DNA of 64,000 bases from Microbulbifer taiwanensis (GTDB lineage: Bacteria > Pseudomonadota > Gammaproteobacteria > Pseudomonadales > Cellvibrionaceae), in NCBI RefSeq assembly GCF_014904815.1, contig NZ_JACZFR010000021.1, forward strand, positions 81,236 through 145,235. The letters run 5' to 3'. A program made the translations under genes and the position numbers. Below the pieces are notes generated by a model. It had not been told where the DNA came from. It saw only the letters and a program-made list of their open reading frames with translations, and made no database searches. The stretch's first letter is position 1. The number at the start of each line of letters is the position of its first letter. Of this stretch, positions 44,867 through 52,623 are shown piece by piece.

Positions 44867-45937
44867 TCAGTCGAGACTGATTACCTCGACCGGCTGCATC
44901 CAGCCAAACCTGTCCTCGGTACGCCCCTCCTGGATATCCAGCAGTGCCTGGCGCAGGCGCTCTGCCACCGGGCCCGGCGCACTGGCCAGCTGGTAGTTCT
45001 CACCGCCGTCGCCGAGCACGCTGATCGGGCTGATGATGGCCGCGGTGCCACAGGCGAAGGCCTCCTCACAGCTACCGTCTGCCACCCGCCGGAGCAGCTC
45101 ATCGATATCGATAGCGCACTCCCGCACCTGATAGCCCAGGTCGCGAGCCAGCTCTATCAGGGATTCTCGGGTGATGCCCTCCAGAATGGAGCCGTTCAGT
45201 GCCGGCGTATGCAGCTCAGCGTCAATCACCGCAAAGAAGTTCATACCGGAGAGCTCATCCACCGACTGCCGATTGCCCGCATTCAGCCACAGTGACTGGT
45301 CGTACCCACGCTGCTTGAGACGTGCGATGCTCAGCAGTGAAGCGGCGTAGTTGCCACCCACCTTGGCGTCGCCAGTGCCGCCTATGGCCGCGCGGGAGTC
45401 CTCACGCTCCACCCACAGGCGCATATTGCCGGAGTGATAGGCCTCGGAAGGACTGGCGATCACATAAAATTCGTAGGAAGTGCTGGCGGAAACGGCCAGG
45501 TCAGCCTGGGTTCCCATCAGGAAGGGCCGCAGGTAAAGGGACTCGCCGCTGTTGGCAGGCACCAGATTGGCGCAATAGGCTGTCACTGTGCGCACCCCGT
45601 CCATAAAGAGCGATTCCGGCACCGGCGGCATGCACAGCCGCTCAGCCGAGTGTGCCATGCGCGCCGCGTTTCGCTCCGGCCGAAACAGGCTGATGCCGCC
45701 ATCCCGGGTGCGGTAGGCCTTCATACCTTCAAAGCAGGACTGAGCGTAGTGCAATACCTTGGCCGCGGGATCCAGCGACAGTGGGGCATAGGGAATCAGC
45801 TCGCCCCTGCTCCAGCAACCATCCTGGCACACGGCGCGGAACATCACCGGCGCCATGACTGTGCCAAAGCCCAGTTTCTCGGGCATCTCATATCCGCGCA
45901 GACTGGCCGCCACGGCTGGATCTATATAAATACTCAC
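44867..45937 (-). CDS. ilvE: Branched-chain amino acid aminotransferase
   Basis: PLP enzyme for the last step of Leu, Ile and Val synthesis. The 356 residues match fold-type IV, long-form (eukaryote-like) BCATs. The PLP-binding Lys192 is in GDAKVGGNYA, and HYAQSCFEGMKAYR, LYLRPFLMGT and GILEGITRESL-like SILEGITRESL are family signatures. The GTG at 45937 is selected because AGGAG is 7 bases upstream; a GTG at 45943 in the same frame is too close to it. Confidence 0.93.
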   Translation of the reverse strand: MSIYIDPAVAASLRGYEMPEKLGFGTVMAPVMFRAVCQDGCWSRGELIPYAPLSLDPAAKVLHYAQSCFEGMKAYRTRDGGISLFRPERNAARMAHSAERLCMPPVPESLFMDGVRTVTAYCANLVPANSGESLYLRPFLMGTQADLAVSASTSYEFYVIASPSEAYHSGNMRLWVEREDSRAAIGGTGDAKVGGNYAASLLSIARLKQRGYDQSLWLNAGNRQSVDELSGMNFFAVIDAELHTPALNGSILEGITRESLIELARDLGYQVRECAIDIDELLRRVADGSCEEAFACGTAAIISPISVLGDGGENYQLASAPGPVAERLRQALLDIQEGRTEDRFGWMQPVEVISLD

Positions 45938-46088
45938 CGGCACTCTCCTCTCATTCCGATGCGCTGATTATGGCCCTTGCCGCCCGGCAATCCAAATATG
46001 CCACCCTGCCACACCACCATATGAGCAACAAACATGCATAACTATCCATAAAAATAGGATGCGAGTTTCGCCCCCTCGAATAGTGGCG

Positions 46089-46178
46089 TCATATCCAGGC
46101 CATTTCGGCGACAAGCACTGCCGCGACCGCCGCCCCCACAGCAGCGGTGAACGCGACTATTTTCCGACCAGCCGTCAC
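46089..46178 (-). CDS. Possible 29-residue membrane peptide
   Basis: A GTG-started frame of 29 codons reads MTAGRKIVAFTAAVGAAVAA and ends VLVAEMAWI. A single hydrophobic helix follows a basic N-terminus, as in small membrane proteins. GGAG lies 7 bases upstream of the GTG. Nothing else supports it, and short frames like this arise by chance. Confidence 0.3.
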   Translation of the reverse strand: MTAGRKIVAFTAAVGAAVAAVLVAEMAWI

Positions 46179-46181
46179 CCC

Positions 46182-46199
46182 TTTGCTCCCGGGAGCAAA
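46182..46199. promoter_or_regulatory. Perfect 18-base palindrome
   Basis: TTTGCTCCCGGGAGCAAA is self-complementary with no spacer. It overlaps the ribosome-site region of the possible tiny gene and could be an operator. No known site matched in memory. Confidence 0.4.
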
Positions 46200-46321
46200 T
46201 TAATGGCACCTGCTTTCCCGAATTAAACAGCTTGGCTGCCACCCCCCAGCGACAAGACTGCTAAACCCAAATGGTGGTAATGCACCTGTTCACAAATCAA
46301 AAATCCTGCCGAAGCTTTAAA

Positions 46322-46353
46322 CGCCACCGTAGCCAGGAGGCGAGCTGCGGTGG
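46322..46353. promoter_or_regulatory. Hairpin in the leader region of the cluster
   Basis: GCCACCGTAGC (46322-46332) and GCTGCGGTGGC (46343-46353) pair at ten of eleven positions around the loop CAGGAGGCGA. A purine-rich GGAGG sits in the loop. It could be a transcript attenuator or binding site; the assignment is tentative. Confidence 0.35.
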
Positions 46354-46387
46354 CTATACTCACTGTTACGTACCCGAGAAGTCGGAC

Positions 46388-46491
46388 AACAGGCTCCGGG
46401 CGCGTATTCACAGGTGGCGACGCGGAAATTATTCGCAAGCCAGCAACCTGTCACCGGCCTGTCACCGGAAACAACAGAACAGGCTCCGGGC
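46388..46491 (+). repeat. Direct repeats upstream of the envelope cluster
   Basis: AACAGGCTCCGGGC occurs at 46388-46401 and again at 46478-46491, exactly 90 bases apart. Between them CCTGTCACCGG is repeated back to back (46447-46457 and 46458-46468). Paired elements so close to a long operon suggest activator sites. The regulator is unknown. Confidence 0.5.
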
Positions 46492-46648
46492 ACCGTCAGG
46501 GATTGTGAAAGAACCACACTTCAGGGAGAGAAAATCCGCACGGCCACAAGCCCAAGCGGAGTTCGTGCCCGCCATTCCACGCGCGCTGGCCGAAAGTTCA
46601 GCGGCTGGAATCGGGTGAAGCAAAACATGGAACGGAAGTGGTTCAATC

Positions 46649-47947
46649 GTGACACAGACAGATACCAGCAACACCATTGCTATCGGCTTGATGTTTACAG
46701 CCACAGCTCTGCTGTGTGGCAGCGCCTATGCGCAAGTTGGCGCGTCCGTCATCGACGACACCAATGCCCCACCCCAGGCCTTTATCGAGGCGGCGTCAAA
46801 ACCCCTGAAGACCACTCGACGACAACTGCGACCGTCACAGGTCGTGGACAGCTACCGCGAACGCATCGAAGATATGGAAGCCCAGTACGGCGCCTATGGC
46901 GCCGGTATGGATGAACAGCTGCTCGGCCTCGCCACAGCATTGCAGAAGGCCGGAGACCACGAGGAGGCCATCAGCGAATTTCGCCGCGCCATGTTGATCA
47001 ACCGGGTCAACGAAGGACTCTATTCACTGAACCAGATCCCAATGATAGAGCGCATGATCGAAAGCCAGATAGCGTTGAATCAGTGGGAGGACGCCAATGA
47101 CAACCAGCAGTACCTCTACTGGTTACACGCGCGCAATTACGGTGAAAACGACCCGCGTATGCTGCCGGTCATCAATGACCTGAGCCGCTGGCACCTCCAG
47201 GCCTATGTGGAGGAAAAAGGCGGCACACTGTTCGAACACCTGATCAGCGCCACCAACCTCTATGAACTGGCGGTGGACATCATCACACAGAACTTCGGCG
47301 CCAATGACCTGCGCCTGGTGGACGCCCTGCGCGGTCTCAAAGCCACCAACTATTACCTGGCCACCTACCAGGGCGAACCCCAGCCGCCGGTGGTGATCAA
47401 CACCAGCTTCGGCGGCGGCGACCTGGACGCACAACGGCGCTCCAAACTCGATCACTACCGTATGAACAGCTTCAGCACCGGCAAAAATGCCATAGCGCGC
47501 ATCGTCGATGTCTACCAGAAAAACCCCCAGTCGCCGCCGGCAGCGTCCGCCAAGGCCAAGGTGGAGCTGGGCGACTGGTACATGATGTTCAACAAATGGC
47601 ACTCGGCGCGGAAAACTTACGGTGAAGCCTATCAGGCTCTGTGGAACAACGGCGCCACCAATCAGGAGATCTCGGATATCTTCGGCCGGCCGGCAGCGCT
47701 GCCGGCACTGCCAATGCTCGACGAGGATCGCGAAGCGCTGTCGGAAACCTATGTCACCGTGTCCTACGACGTCACTGCCTTTGGCAAGGCGCGTAATATC
47801 CAGATACTGAACGCCTATCCGGTGGACAGGGTCAGTATTCGCTCCCGTGTTCGCAATGTACTGAAACGCGCCAAATTTCGCCCGCGGTTTGAGAATGGCG
47901 AGCCGGTGGAAACCGCTGGCATAGTGCAGCGGTTCGTTTTCGACTGA
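46649..47947 (+). CDS. Exported TPR-like protein with TonB-C-like domain
   Basis: A 432-residue protein starting at GTG (GGAAG 10 bases upstream). The signal peptide (ATALLCGSAYA, cleavage before QVGAS) precedes a helical repeat part with TPR character (residues 85-330: GLATALQKAGDHEEAISEFRRA, AKVELGDWYMMFNKWHSARKTYGEA). The last ~65 residues (about 368-432) read as a TonB C-terminal-like fold: beta strand, helix with VRNVLKRAKFRPRFENGEPVE, and a final strand. It lacks the TonB transmembrane anchor and Pro-rich spacer. It heads the trans-envelope cluster. Function unknown; likely periplasmic. Confidence 0.7.
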   Translation: MTQTDTSNTIAIGLMFTATALLCGSAYAQVGASVIDDTNAPPQAFIEAASKPLKTTRRQLRPSQVVDSYRERIEDMEAQYGAYGAGMDEQLLGLATALQKAGDHEEAISEFRRAMLINRVNEGLYSLNQIPMIERMIESQIALNQWEDANDNQQYLYWLHARNYGENDPRMLPVINDLSRWHLQAYVEEKGGTLFEHLISATNLYELAVDIITQNFGANDLRLVDALRGLKATNYYLATYQGEPQPPVVINTSFGGGDLDAQRRSKLDHYRMNSFSTGKNAIARIVDVYQKNPQSPPAASAKAKVELGDWYMMFNKWHSARKTYGEAYQALWNNGATNQEISDIFGRPAALPALPMLDEDREALSETYVTVSYDVTAFGKARNIQILNAYPVDRVSIRSRVRNVLKRAKFRPRFENGEPVETAGIVQRFVFD

Positions 47948-48066
47948 CACCAGCGAGATGCGCAAATCTGGCGCCTCTGTGAACAGCGGGTATAAACCCC
48001 GGATAAGGGCCGCTGTCGAATCGTTAAACTGGCTGCAGCAGCGCAACCTCCTGCAGCCTTGTATTG

Positions 48067-48095
48067 AGCCGGGTCGGCAGGCTGCCTGCCCGGCT
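48067..48095 (+). terminator. Stem-loop between cluster genes 1 and 2
   Basis: AGCCGGG (48067-48073) pairs with CCCGGCT (48089-48095), with an inner GGCA/TGCC stem (48076-48079, 48083-48086). It is followed by TTTC. It may terminate or attenuate the transcript between the first and second gene. Confidence 0.45.
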
Positions 48096-48151
48096 TTCGC
48101 CGCAATATCACACATCCGACCGCGCCCGCTGGGTGCCTCTGGAGAGACAAA

Positions 48152-49387
48152 ATGACACTACGGAAAGCGGTACACAAAAACACCCGGCTGGCTATTGGCT
48201 GGCGCACGCTGGTTTCAGTCAGCGTGCTGAGCGCGGCCATGGTCGGCTGTAAGAGTCAGCAGACCCAGTCGCAGCCCCCGGCAAACCCATCGCAATCACA
48301 GTCGTCTTCCAGCTCTTCATCCCAGCCTCAGTCGAGCTCGTCATCCAGCAGCAGTAGCTCATCGAGTCCCAGCCAGTCGCAGACCGCGAGCGGCGGTATG
48401 CCCTCGAGCAGCTCTTCCAGCCGGCCGAGCCAGGGTATGCCCGGCAGCACCAGCAGCCAGCCGAGTAGCGGCATGCCCTCTATCGAATCCGGCCGGGAAT
48501 CCAGTAGCAGTTCCAGCACCGCCTCCCGCAGTGGTGAAGAGTCGTCGCGGCGCAGCAGCTCTGCCGGCGACAGCATGCCCGATCCCAGTGCGCGCAGCCG
48601 CGATCCCTCTTCACCGGTTTACAGTGAATCCGACCAGCGCCCGGAGGACAGCCGAATGCCGCCGGACCCATCCACCAACAGCCAGGGCGAGCCGCCGGAT
48701 GAGGTCGATTTTTCCGAGGAGGAGCAGACATCCTCTTCCAGCTCTTCGTCCAGCAGTTCGTCTTCGAGTAGTAGCGCTTCGTCCAGCAGTGCGTCTTCGA
48801 GTAGCGCTTCATCGAGCAGCGCATCCGCTTCCAGCAGTTCAGCTTCCGGCCAGCCTGCCAGCAGTGCCGGCAGCCCTGCCCGCGGGAGCAGCGCGCCCAA
48901 CGAGGCTCCCAGCAGCACCGCCGAGCGCGTGGCGGAGCTCGAGGGCCAGTTTGAATCCACCATGGCCAGCTACGACGGTATGATCCTGCGCGAGCGCGAC
49001 TATGTGCGCAATCGCCCCAGTTCCGCCCAGGAGGGTGGGGAGGAAGCCATGGACGAGCCGCCCCCCGGGGAATCCCTGGAAGACCTGATTGAATCCGCCG
49101 AGGCGGAAATCCCGCCCCCGCCGGGAGGCGGCGCCGAGGGGGGCAGCGGCCCGGAGCAGAACAATTCCAGCGGCCAGGCCACTGGCCCGGGCCTGCCCAC
49201 GGCGGGCCGCAAAGGCGAGTACGATCACACTAATTCCCCCTCAGTGGTTCCCGCGGATATTCCCGACGGCAACGACGACGATGTTGTGGCGCGCCAGATT
49301 CGCGAAGCGGCCACCCGCGAGTCGGATCCGGAACTGCGGGAAAAACTGTGGGAAGAATATCGAAAATATAAAAACGCGCAGAAGTGA
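48152..49387 (+). CDS. Polyserine lipoprotein
   Basis: A 411-residue lipoprotein (lipobox AMVGC, Lys at +2). Residues about 50-240 are dominated by long Ser runs with Gln, Pro, Ala and Gly. The C-terminal half is acidic and contains an amphipathic part (AERVAELEGQFESTMAS) and a terminal helix (EKLWEEYRKYKN). Ser codons in the tracts mix AGC, AGT, TCG, TCC, TCT and TCA, so the tract is kept at protein level and is not a simple DNA repeat. Polyserine linkers are characteristic of secreted proteins of Saccharophagus and relatives. GGAGAG precedes the ATG. It likely acts as a flexible spacer from the outer membrane. Confidence 0.8.
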   Translation: MTLRKAVHKNTRLAIGWRTLVSVSVLSAAMVGCKSQQTQSQPPANPSQSQSSSSSSSQPQSSSSSSSSSSSSPSQSQTASGGMPSSSSSSRPSQGMPGSTSSQPSSGMPSIESGRESSSSSSTASRSGEESSRRSSSAGDSMPDPSARSRDPSSPVYSESDQRPEDSRMPPDPSTNSQGEPPDEVDFSEEEQTSSSSSSSSSSSSSSSASSSSASSSSASSSSASASSSSASGQPASSAGSPARGSSAPNEAPSSTAERVAELEGQFESTMASYDGMILRERDYVRNRPSSAQEGGEEAMDEPPPGESLEDLIESAEAEIPPPPGGGAEGGSGPEQNNSSGQATGPGLPTAGRKGEYDHTNSPSVVPADIPDGNDDDVVARQIREAATRESDPELREKLWEEYRKYKNAQK

Positions 49388-49404
49388 CAGCGGAGGAAGT
49401 CAGA

Positions 49405-50631
49405 ATGTTTTATTCCAACCGGGATTTTTGCAATCGCCTGTTTGGCAGAGGTCATCTCAGCCGCGGCCTGTTGCTGGCATTGTCCCTGGCCATCGGTGCC
49501 TGCACGACCACGGAAGTGCGGACCACCGCATTTACTCCCCTGACCGTCGAGGACGCGACCATTGCGGAAGATCGTCTGCTCGACGTGGGCATAGTGCAAT
49601 TCAATCCGGGCCTGGACACCGCCGAGGTCGATGAGGATGAACTGGTGTTCCCGGAGCTGCGCCAGGCCGAATCGCGCTATATCGCGGTCACACTGGCCGA
49701 GTCCCTGCAGTCCAGCCAGGGCTGGGGCGCAGTGCGCGTGATCCCCACTGAGCGCACCAATATTGATATCACGGTAACCGGTCGCATAGTACAGTCTGAT
49801 GGCGAAACCCTGACCGTGGATGTCACTGTTACCGATTCACGCGGCCAGCGCTGGTTTACCAAGCAGTACTCGGAACAGGCCTCACACTATGCCTACGACC
49901 GCAAACACCCCACCGAGGGTGATGCCTTCCAGGGCATCTACAATCGCGTCGCCAACGATATGCTGAATTACCGGCAAAAACTGTCGGACCGCTATATCGC
50001 CGAGCTGCGCACCATTTCCGAAATGAAGTTTGCCCGCAGCTTCTCCCCCCACGCGTTCGACCGCTACCTGACACAGAGTGAGGATGGTATCTACCAATTG
50101 AGCGCCCTGCCGGCAGAAAACGACCCGATGCTGCAACGGGTGCGCCGTATTCGCGAACGCGACTACCTCTTTGTGGACACGCTGCAGGGCTACTATGGCA
50201 CCTTCGTAAAATCCATGGAAACGCCCTACCAGGAGTGGCGCGCCATGAGTTACGAAGAGGTGAAGCAGATGCGCGAACTGAAGCGAAAGGCGCGCAACCA
50301 CACCATTATGGGCGCAGCGGCCATTATCGGTGGTATCGCCGCCGCCGGTTCCGGTGCTGGCAGTGCCCGCGCCGCTGGACAAGTGGGTATCGCCGGCGGC
50401 GGCTACCTGATCAAGAGCGGATTCGATCGCCGCAGCGATGCCAAAATGCACATCGAGGCACTGCAGGAGCTCGGTGACTCCATGGAGGCCGAGGTTGAGC
50501 CGCAGATCGTAGAACTGGAAGATCGCACGGTGACACTGACCGGCTCGGTGGAAAACCAGTACCGCCAGTGGCGCGAACTGCTGAAGGAAATCTACGAAGC
50601 GGAGACAGGCCCACTGGAAACCAGTATCTGA
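49405..50631 (+). CDS. Outer-membrane lipoprotein of the cluster, CsgG/LPP20-like N-terminus
   Basis: A 408-residue lipoprotein (lipobox AIGAC, Thr at +2). The first part (residues 50-180) has the alternating beta/helix pattern of periplasmic TolB-N/CsgG-like domains: RLLDVGIVQFNPG, RYIAVTLAESLQSSQGWGAVRVIP, then NIDITVTGRIVQSDG. The middle is helical. Residues about 300-345 form a Gly/Ala-rich stretch (MGAAAIIGGIAAAGSG) that could be a membrane-inserting hairpin. GGAGG precedes the ATG at 49405. The CsgG-like comparison is pattern-based and weak. It lies 17 bases after the polyserine gene. Confidence 0.65.
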   Translation: MFYSNRDFCNRLFGRGHLSRGLLLALSLAIGACTTTEVRTTAFTPLTVEDATIAEDRLLDVGIVQFNPGLDTAEVDEDELVFPELRQAESRYIAVTLAESLQSSQGWGAVRVIPTERTNIDITVTGRIVQSDGETLTVDVTVTDSRGQRWFTKQYSEQASHYAYDRKHPTEGDAFQGIYNRVANDMLNYRQKLSDRYIAELRTISEMKFARSFSPHAFDRYLTQSEDGIYQLSALPAENDPMLQRVRRIRERDYLFVDTLQGYYGTFVKSMETPYQEWRAMSYEEVKQMRELKRKARNHTIMGAAAIIGGIAAAGSGAGSARAAGQVGIAGGGYLIKSGFDRRSDAKMHIEALQELGDSMEAEVEPQIVELEDRTVTLTGSVENQYRQWRELLKEIYEAETGPLETSI

Positions 50632-50736
50632 CCTTCTTGAGGTCCGCTTGCCGGTGGGACTTTCCGATGATCAGTCTCCCGCAAGCGGGCATCTGCAATC
50701 GATGTCCACACAATAAATCAGCACAGCGGAACCACT

Positions 50737-52293
50737 ATGCAACACCGCGACCAATCCCGGGAAGATGCCAGCCCGATACAGCCCGCCGACTTCAGTTTCG
50801 GTAGCGAAAATCCACAGCGGCAGAGTGCAAAAGGCTCGCCGGCGAAACACAGCGCCAAATCAGGAAGATCACGGGCTCCGGCTGCAGCCGTCGGCGGGCT
50901 GCTGCTGGTCGGCGTTGTCGGTGTTTTCTGGCTGCTCCCGCAACTGGTGGAAAAGCCGCAGCCCCGACTGCCGACTGTGTCCGGCCCGACAAGCAACGAC
51001 AAGGCCGCTCCCGGAGTACAGGCTTCCCCCTACAGCGATGCAGAAATCGCCCAGCAGCGGCGCAATGTACAGAAGATCCTGCAGGAAATCCTGGTGCTGC
51101 AGGAAGAACTGCAGGAACGGGATATAGAATCCTGGGCCGGAGAAGACTTCTCCGCGGCCCAGGCCCTGGCAGACGAAGCCGACGGTATTTACCGGCAGCG
51201 CAAGTTCATGCAGGCACTGGAAAAATACCGGGAATCCCTGGCCGCATTCCAGCAGTTGCGCGACAGCATTCCCGAGCGAATAGAGCAGCACCTGGCCGAA
51301 GGACATCAAGCCCTGAATAGCGGCGATGCAGAGTCAGCGCATAAGGCCTTCGACCTGGTCCTGACGATATCTGACGAACACCCGCGCGGTATCAAGGGCA
51401 AGGCTCGTGCGGAAAAGCTGCCGGAAGCCTGGCAGCATTTCACCAGCGGCAAGAAGGCGTATTCCGGCAATGATCTCGACGCTGCGCGCGAAGCACTGCA
51501 GCAATCACTGTCAGTGGACCCGGAGACCCAAGCCGCCAGGGAACTGTTGCCAGAAGTCCTGGCGGCCATCACCGAGCGGGACTACAGCCAGGCCATGTCC
51601 GCGGGCTATGCCGCCATTGCCGCGGAGAATTTCACCTCGGCCCAAGAGGCCTTTAAGCGCGCCCAGAAACTCAAGCCCGCTGCCGGTGAGCCCCAGATAG
51701 GCCTCCAGCAGGCGATCAATGGTATCGAGCAGCATCGCATCGACCAGCTATTCAGCCGCGCCCGCCAGCAGGAAGAGTCCGAGGACTGGCACGGCGCCGT
51801 AAAGAGCTATACAAAGCTAGTCGAGAAAGACGCCAGCCTGGTATCTGCAATTACCGGCAAGGCACGGGCCGAGGCCCGCGCGCAGCTGGACGACCAACTG
51901 CAGGCTCTACTGGACGACCCGCTAACCCTGGGCAACAGCAAACGCAACCGCTATGCGCGCGGCGTGCTCGCCGATGCCCGGCAGATCAATAGTGGCACCC
52001 CACGCCTGCAGCAGCAGATTGAAGGCCTCGAGAACGCCCTCACCAGGGCGCTGATTCCACTGCCGGTGCGCCTGAGGTCCGACAGCAGCACCAGCGTCAC
52101 CATCTATCACGTGGGTCGCCTGGGCAACTTTGACCAGCGCGAGATCACGCTCAAGCCCGGCCGCTATACCGCCGTGGGCACCCGCGAAGGCTACCGCGAC
52201 GTGCGGCGCGAATTCACTGTCGCTCCCGGTGAGGAGCCTCCGACTGTAGTCATTCAGTGCGCGGAGAAAATAAACGGCGTCAATAACACCTGA
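50737..52293 (+). CDS. Membrane-anchored TPR protein with PEGA-like C-terminus
   Basis: A 518-residue protein. A basic cytosolic N-terminus (residues 1-48) precedes one membrane helix (PAAAVGGLLLVGVVGVFWLLP, about 48-68), so the rest is periplasmic. TPR-like helical repeats run from about residue 110 to 420 (FMQALEKYRESLAAFQQL, GHQALNSGDAESAHKAFDLVL, DWHGAVKSYTKLVEKDA). The last ~80 residues (YHVGRLGNFDQREITLKPGRYTAVGTREGYRDVRREFTV) resemble a PEGA domain. Its topology matches that of the next gene product, suggesting the two act side by side in the periplasm. Function unknown. Confidence 0.75.
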   Translation: MQHRDQSREDASPIQPADFSFGSENPQRQSAKGSPAKHSAKSGRSRAPAAAVGGLLLVGVVGVFWLLPQLVEKPQPRLPTVSGPTSNDKAAPGVQASPYSDAEIAQQRRNVQKILQEILVLQEELQERDIESWAGEDFSAAQALADEADGIYRQRKFMQALEKYRESLAAFQQLRDSIPERIEQHLAEGHQALNSGDAESAHKAFDLVLTISDEHPRGIKGKARAEKLPEAWQHFTSGKKAYSGNDLDAAREALQQSLSVDPETQAARELLPEVLAAITERDYSQAMSAGYAAIAAENFTSAQEAFKRAQKLKPAAGEPQIGLQQAINGIEQHRIDQLFSRARQQEESEDWHGAVKSYTKLVEKDASLVSAITGKARAEARAQLDDQLQALLDDPLTLGNSKRNRYARGVLADARQINSGTPRLQQQIEGLENALTRALIPLPVRLRSDSSTSVTIYHVGRLGNFDQREITLKPGRYTAVGTREGYRDVRREFTVAPGEEPPTVVIQCAEKINGVNNT

Positions 52294-52623
52294 AGTCCTG
52301 AACCCCGATTCCGGCGATTGATCAAACACTGTACGGTTTTTCGTATTGCCACAAAACTTGGACAGAAACGCCAAATTGGTAAGCGTGAAAAGATGATTGC
52401 TATGCCAAACGGCGCCTCAAATCCCATACTGACAGCGCCAGCAGGCTAAGCTGTAGTGCACAGAGGAAGGCCCACAGTTATGCCTCATCGCCGGAGGCCT
52501 GTCTTCCCGGCGCTACAGGCTCAGGTCACCCGATATCCAAGGGCCCGCCTCACTGGCGCTAAGGACTGTGGCGTCACTGCAATCGCGATAAATCGATAAG
52601 TGTGCAGTAACAGGAAATCATAA
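52294..52623. other. 330-base gap inside the cluster
   Basis: No gene is seen. GAG-CCTGT-type arms near 52495-52522 could fold but are short. Because the flanking genes are similar in topology and direction, a promoter for the downstream part of the cluster probably lies here. The AGGA ribosome site of the next gene is at 52611-52614. Confidence 0.5.

Larger units (their letters stand above)
45938..46648. other. 711-base regulatory/intergenic region before the envelope cluster
   Basis: Holds no large gene. It contains a possible tiny minus-strand gene (46089-46178), an 18-base perfect palindrome (46182-46199), a hairpin (46322-46353) and repeats near 46388-46491, all annotated separately. 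It is the likely control region of the cluster starting at 46649. Confidence 0.55.

Noticed and set aside
48300..48850. Ser-codon tract read as a tandem DNA repeat or CRISPR-like array
   Set aside because: There is no regular repeat unit at DNA level; the regularity exists only in the protein sequence.
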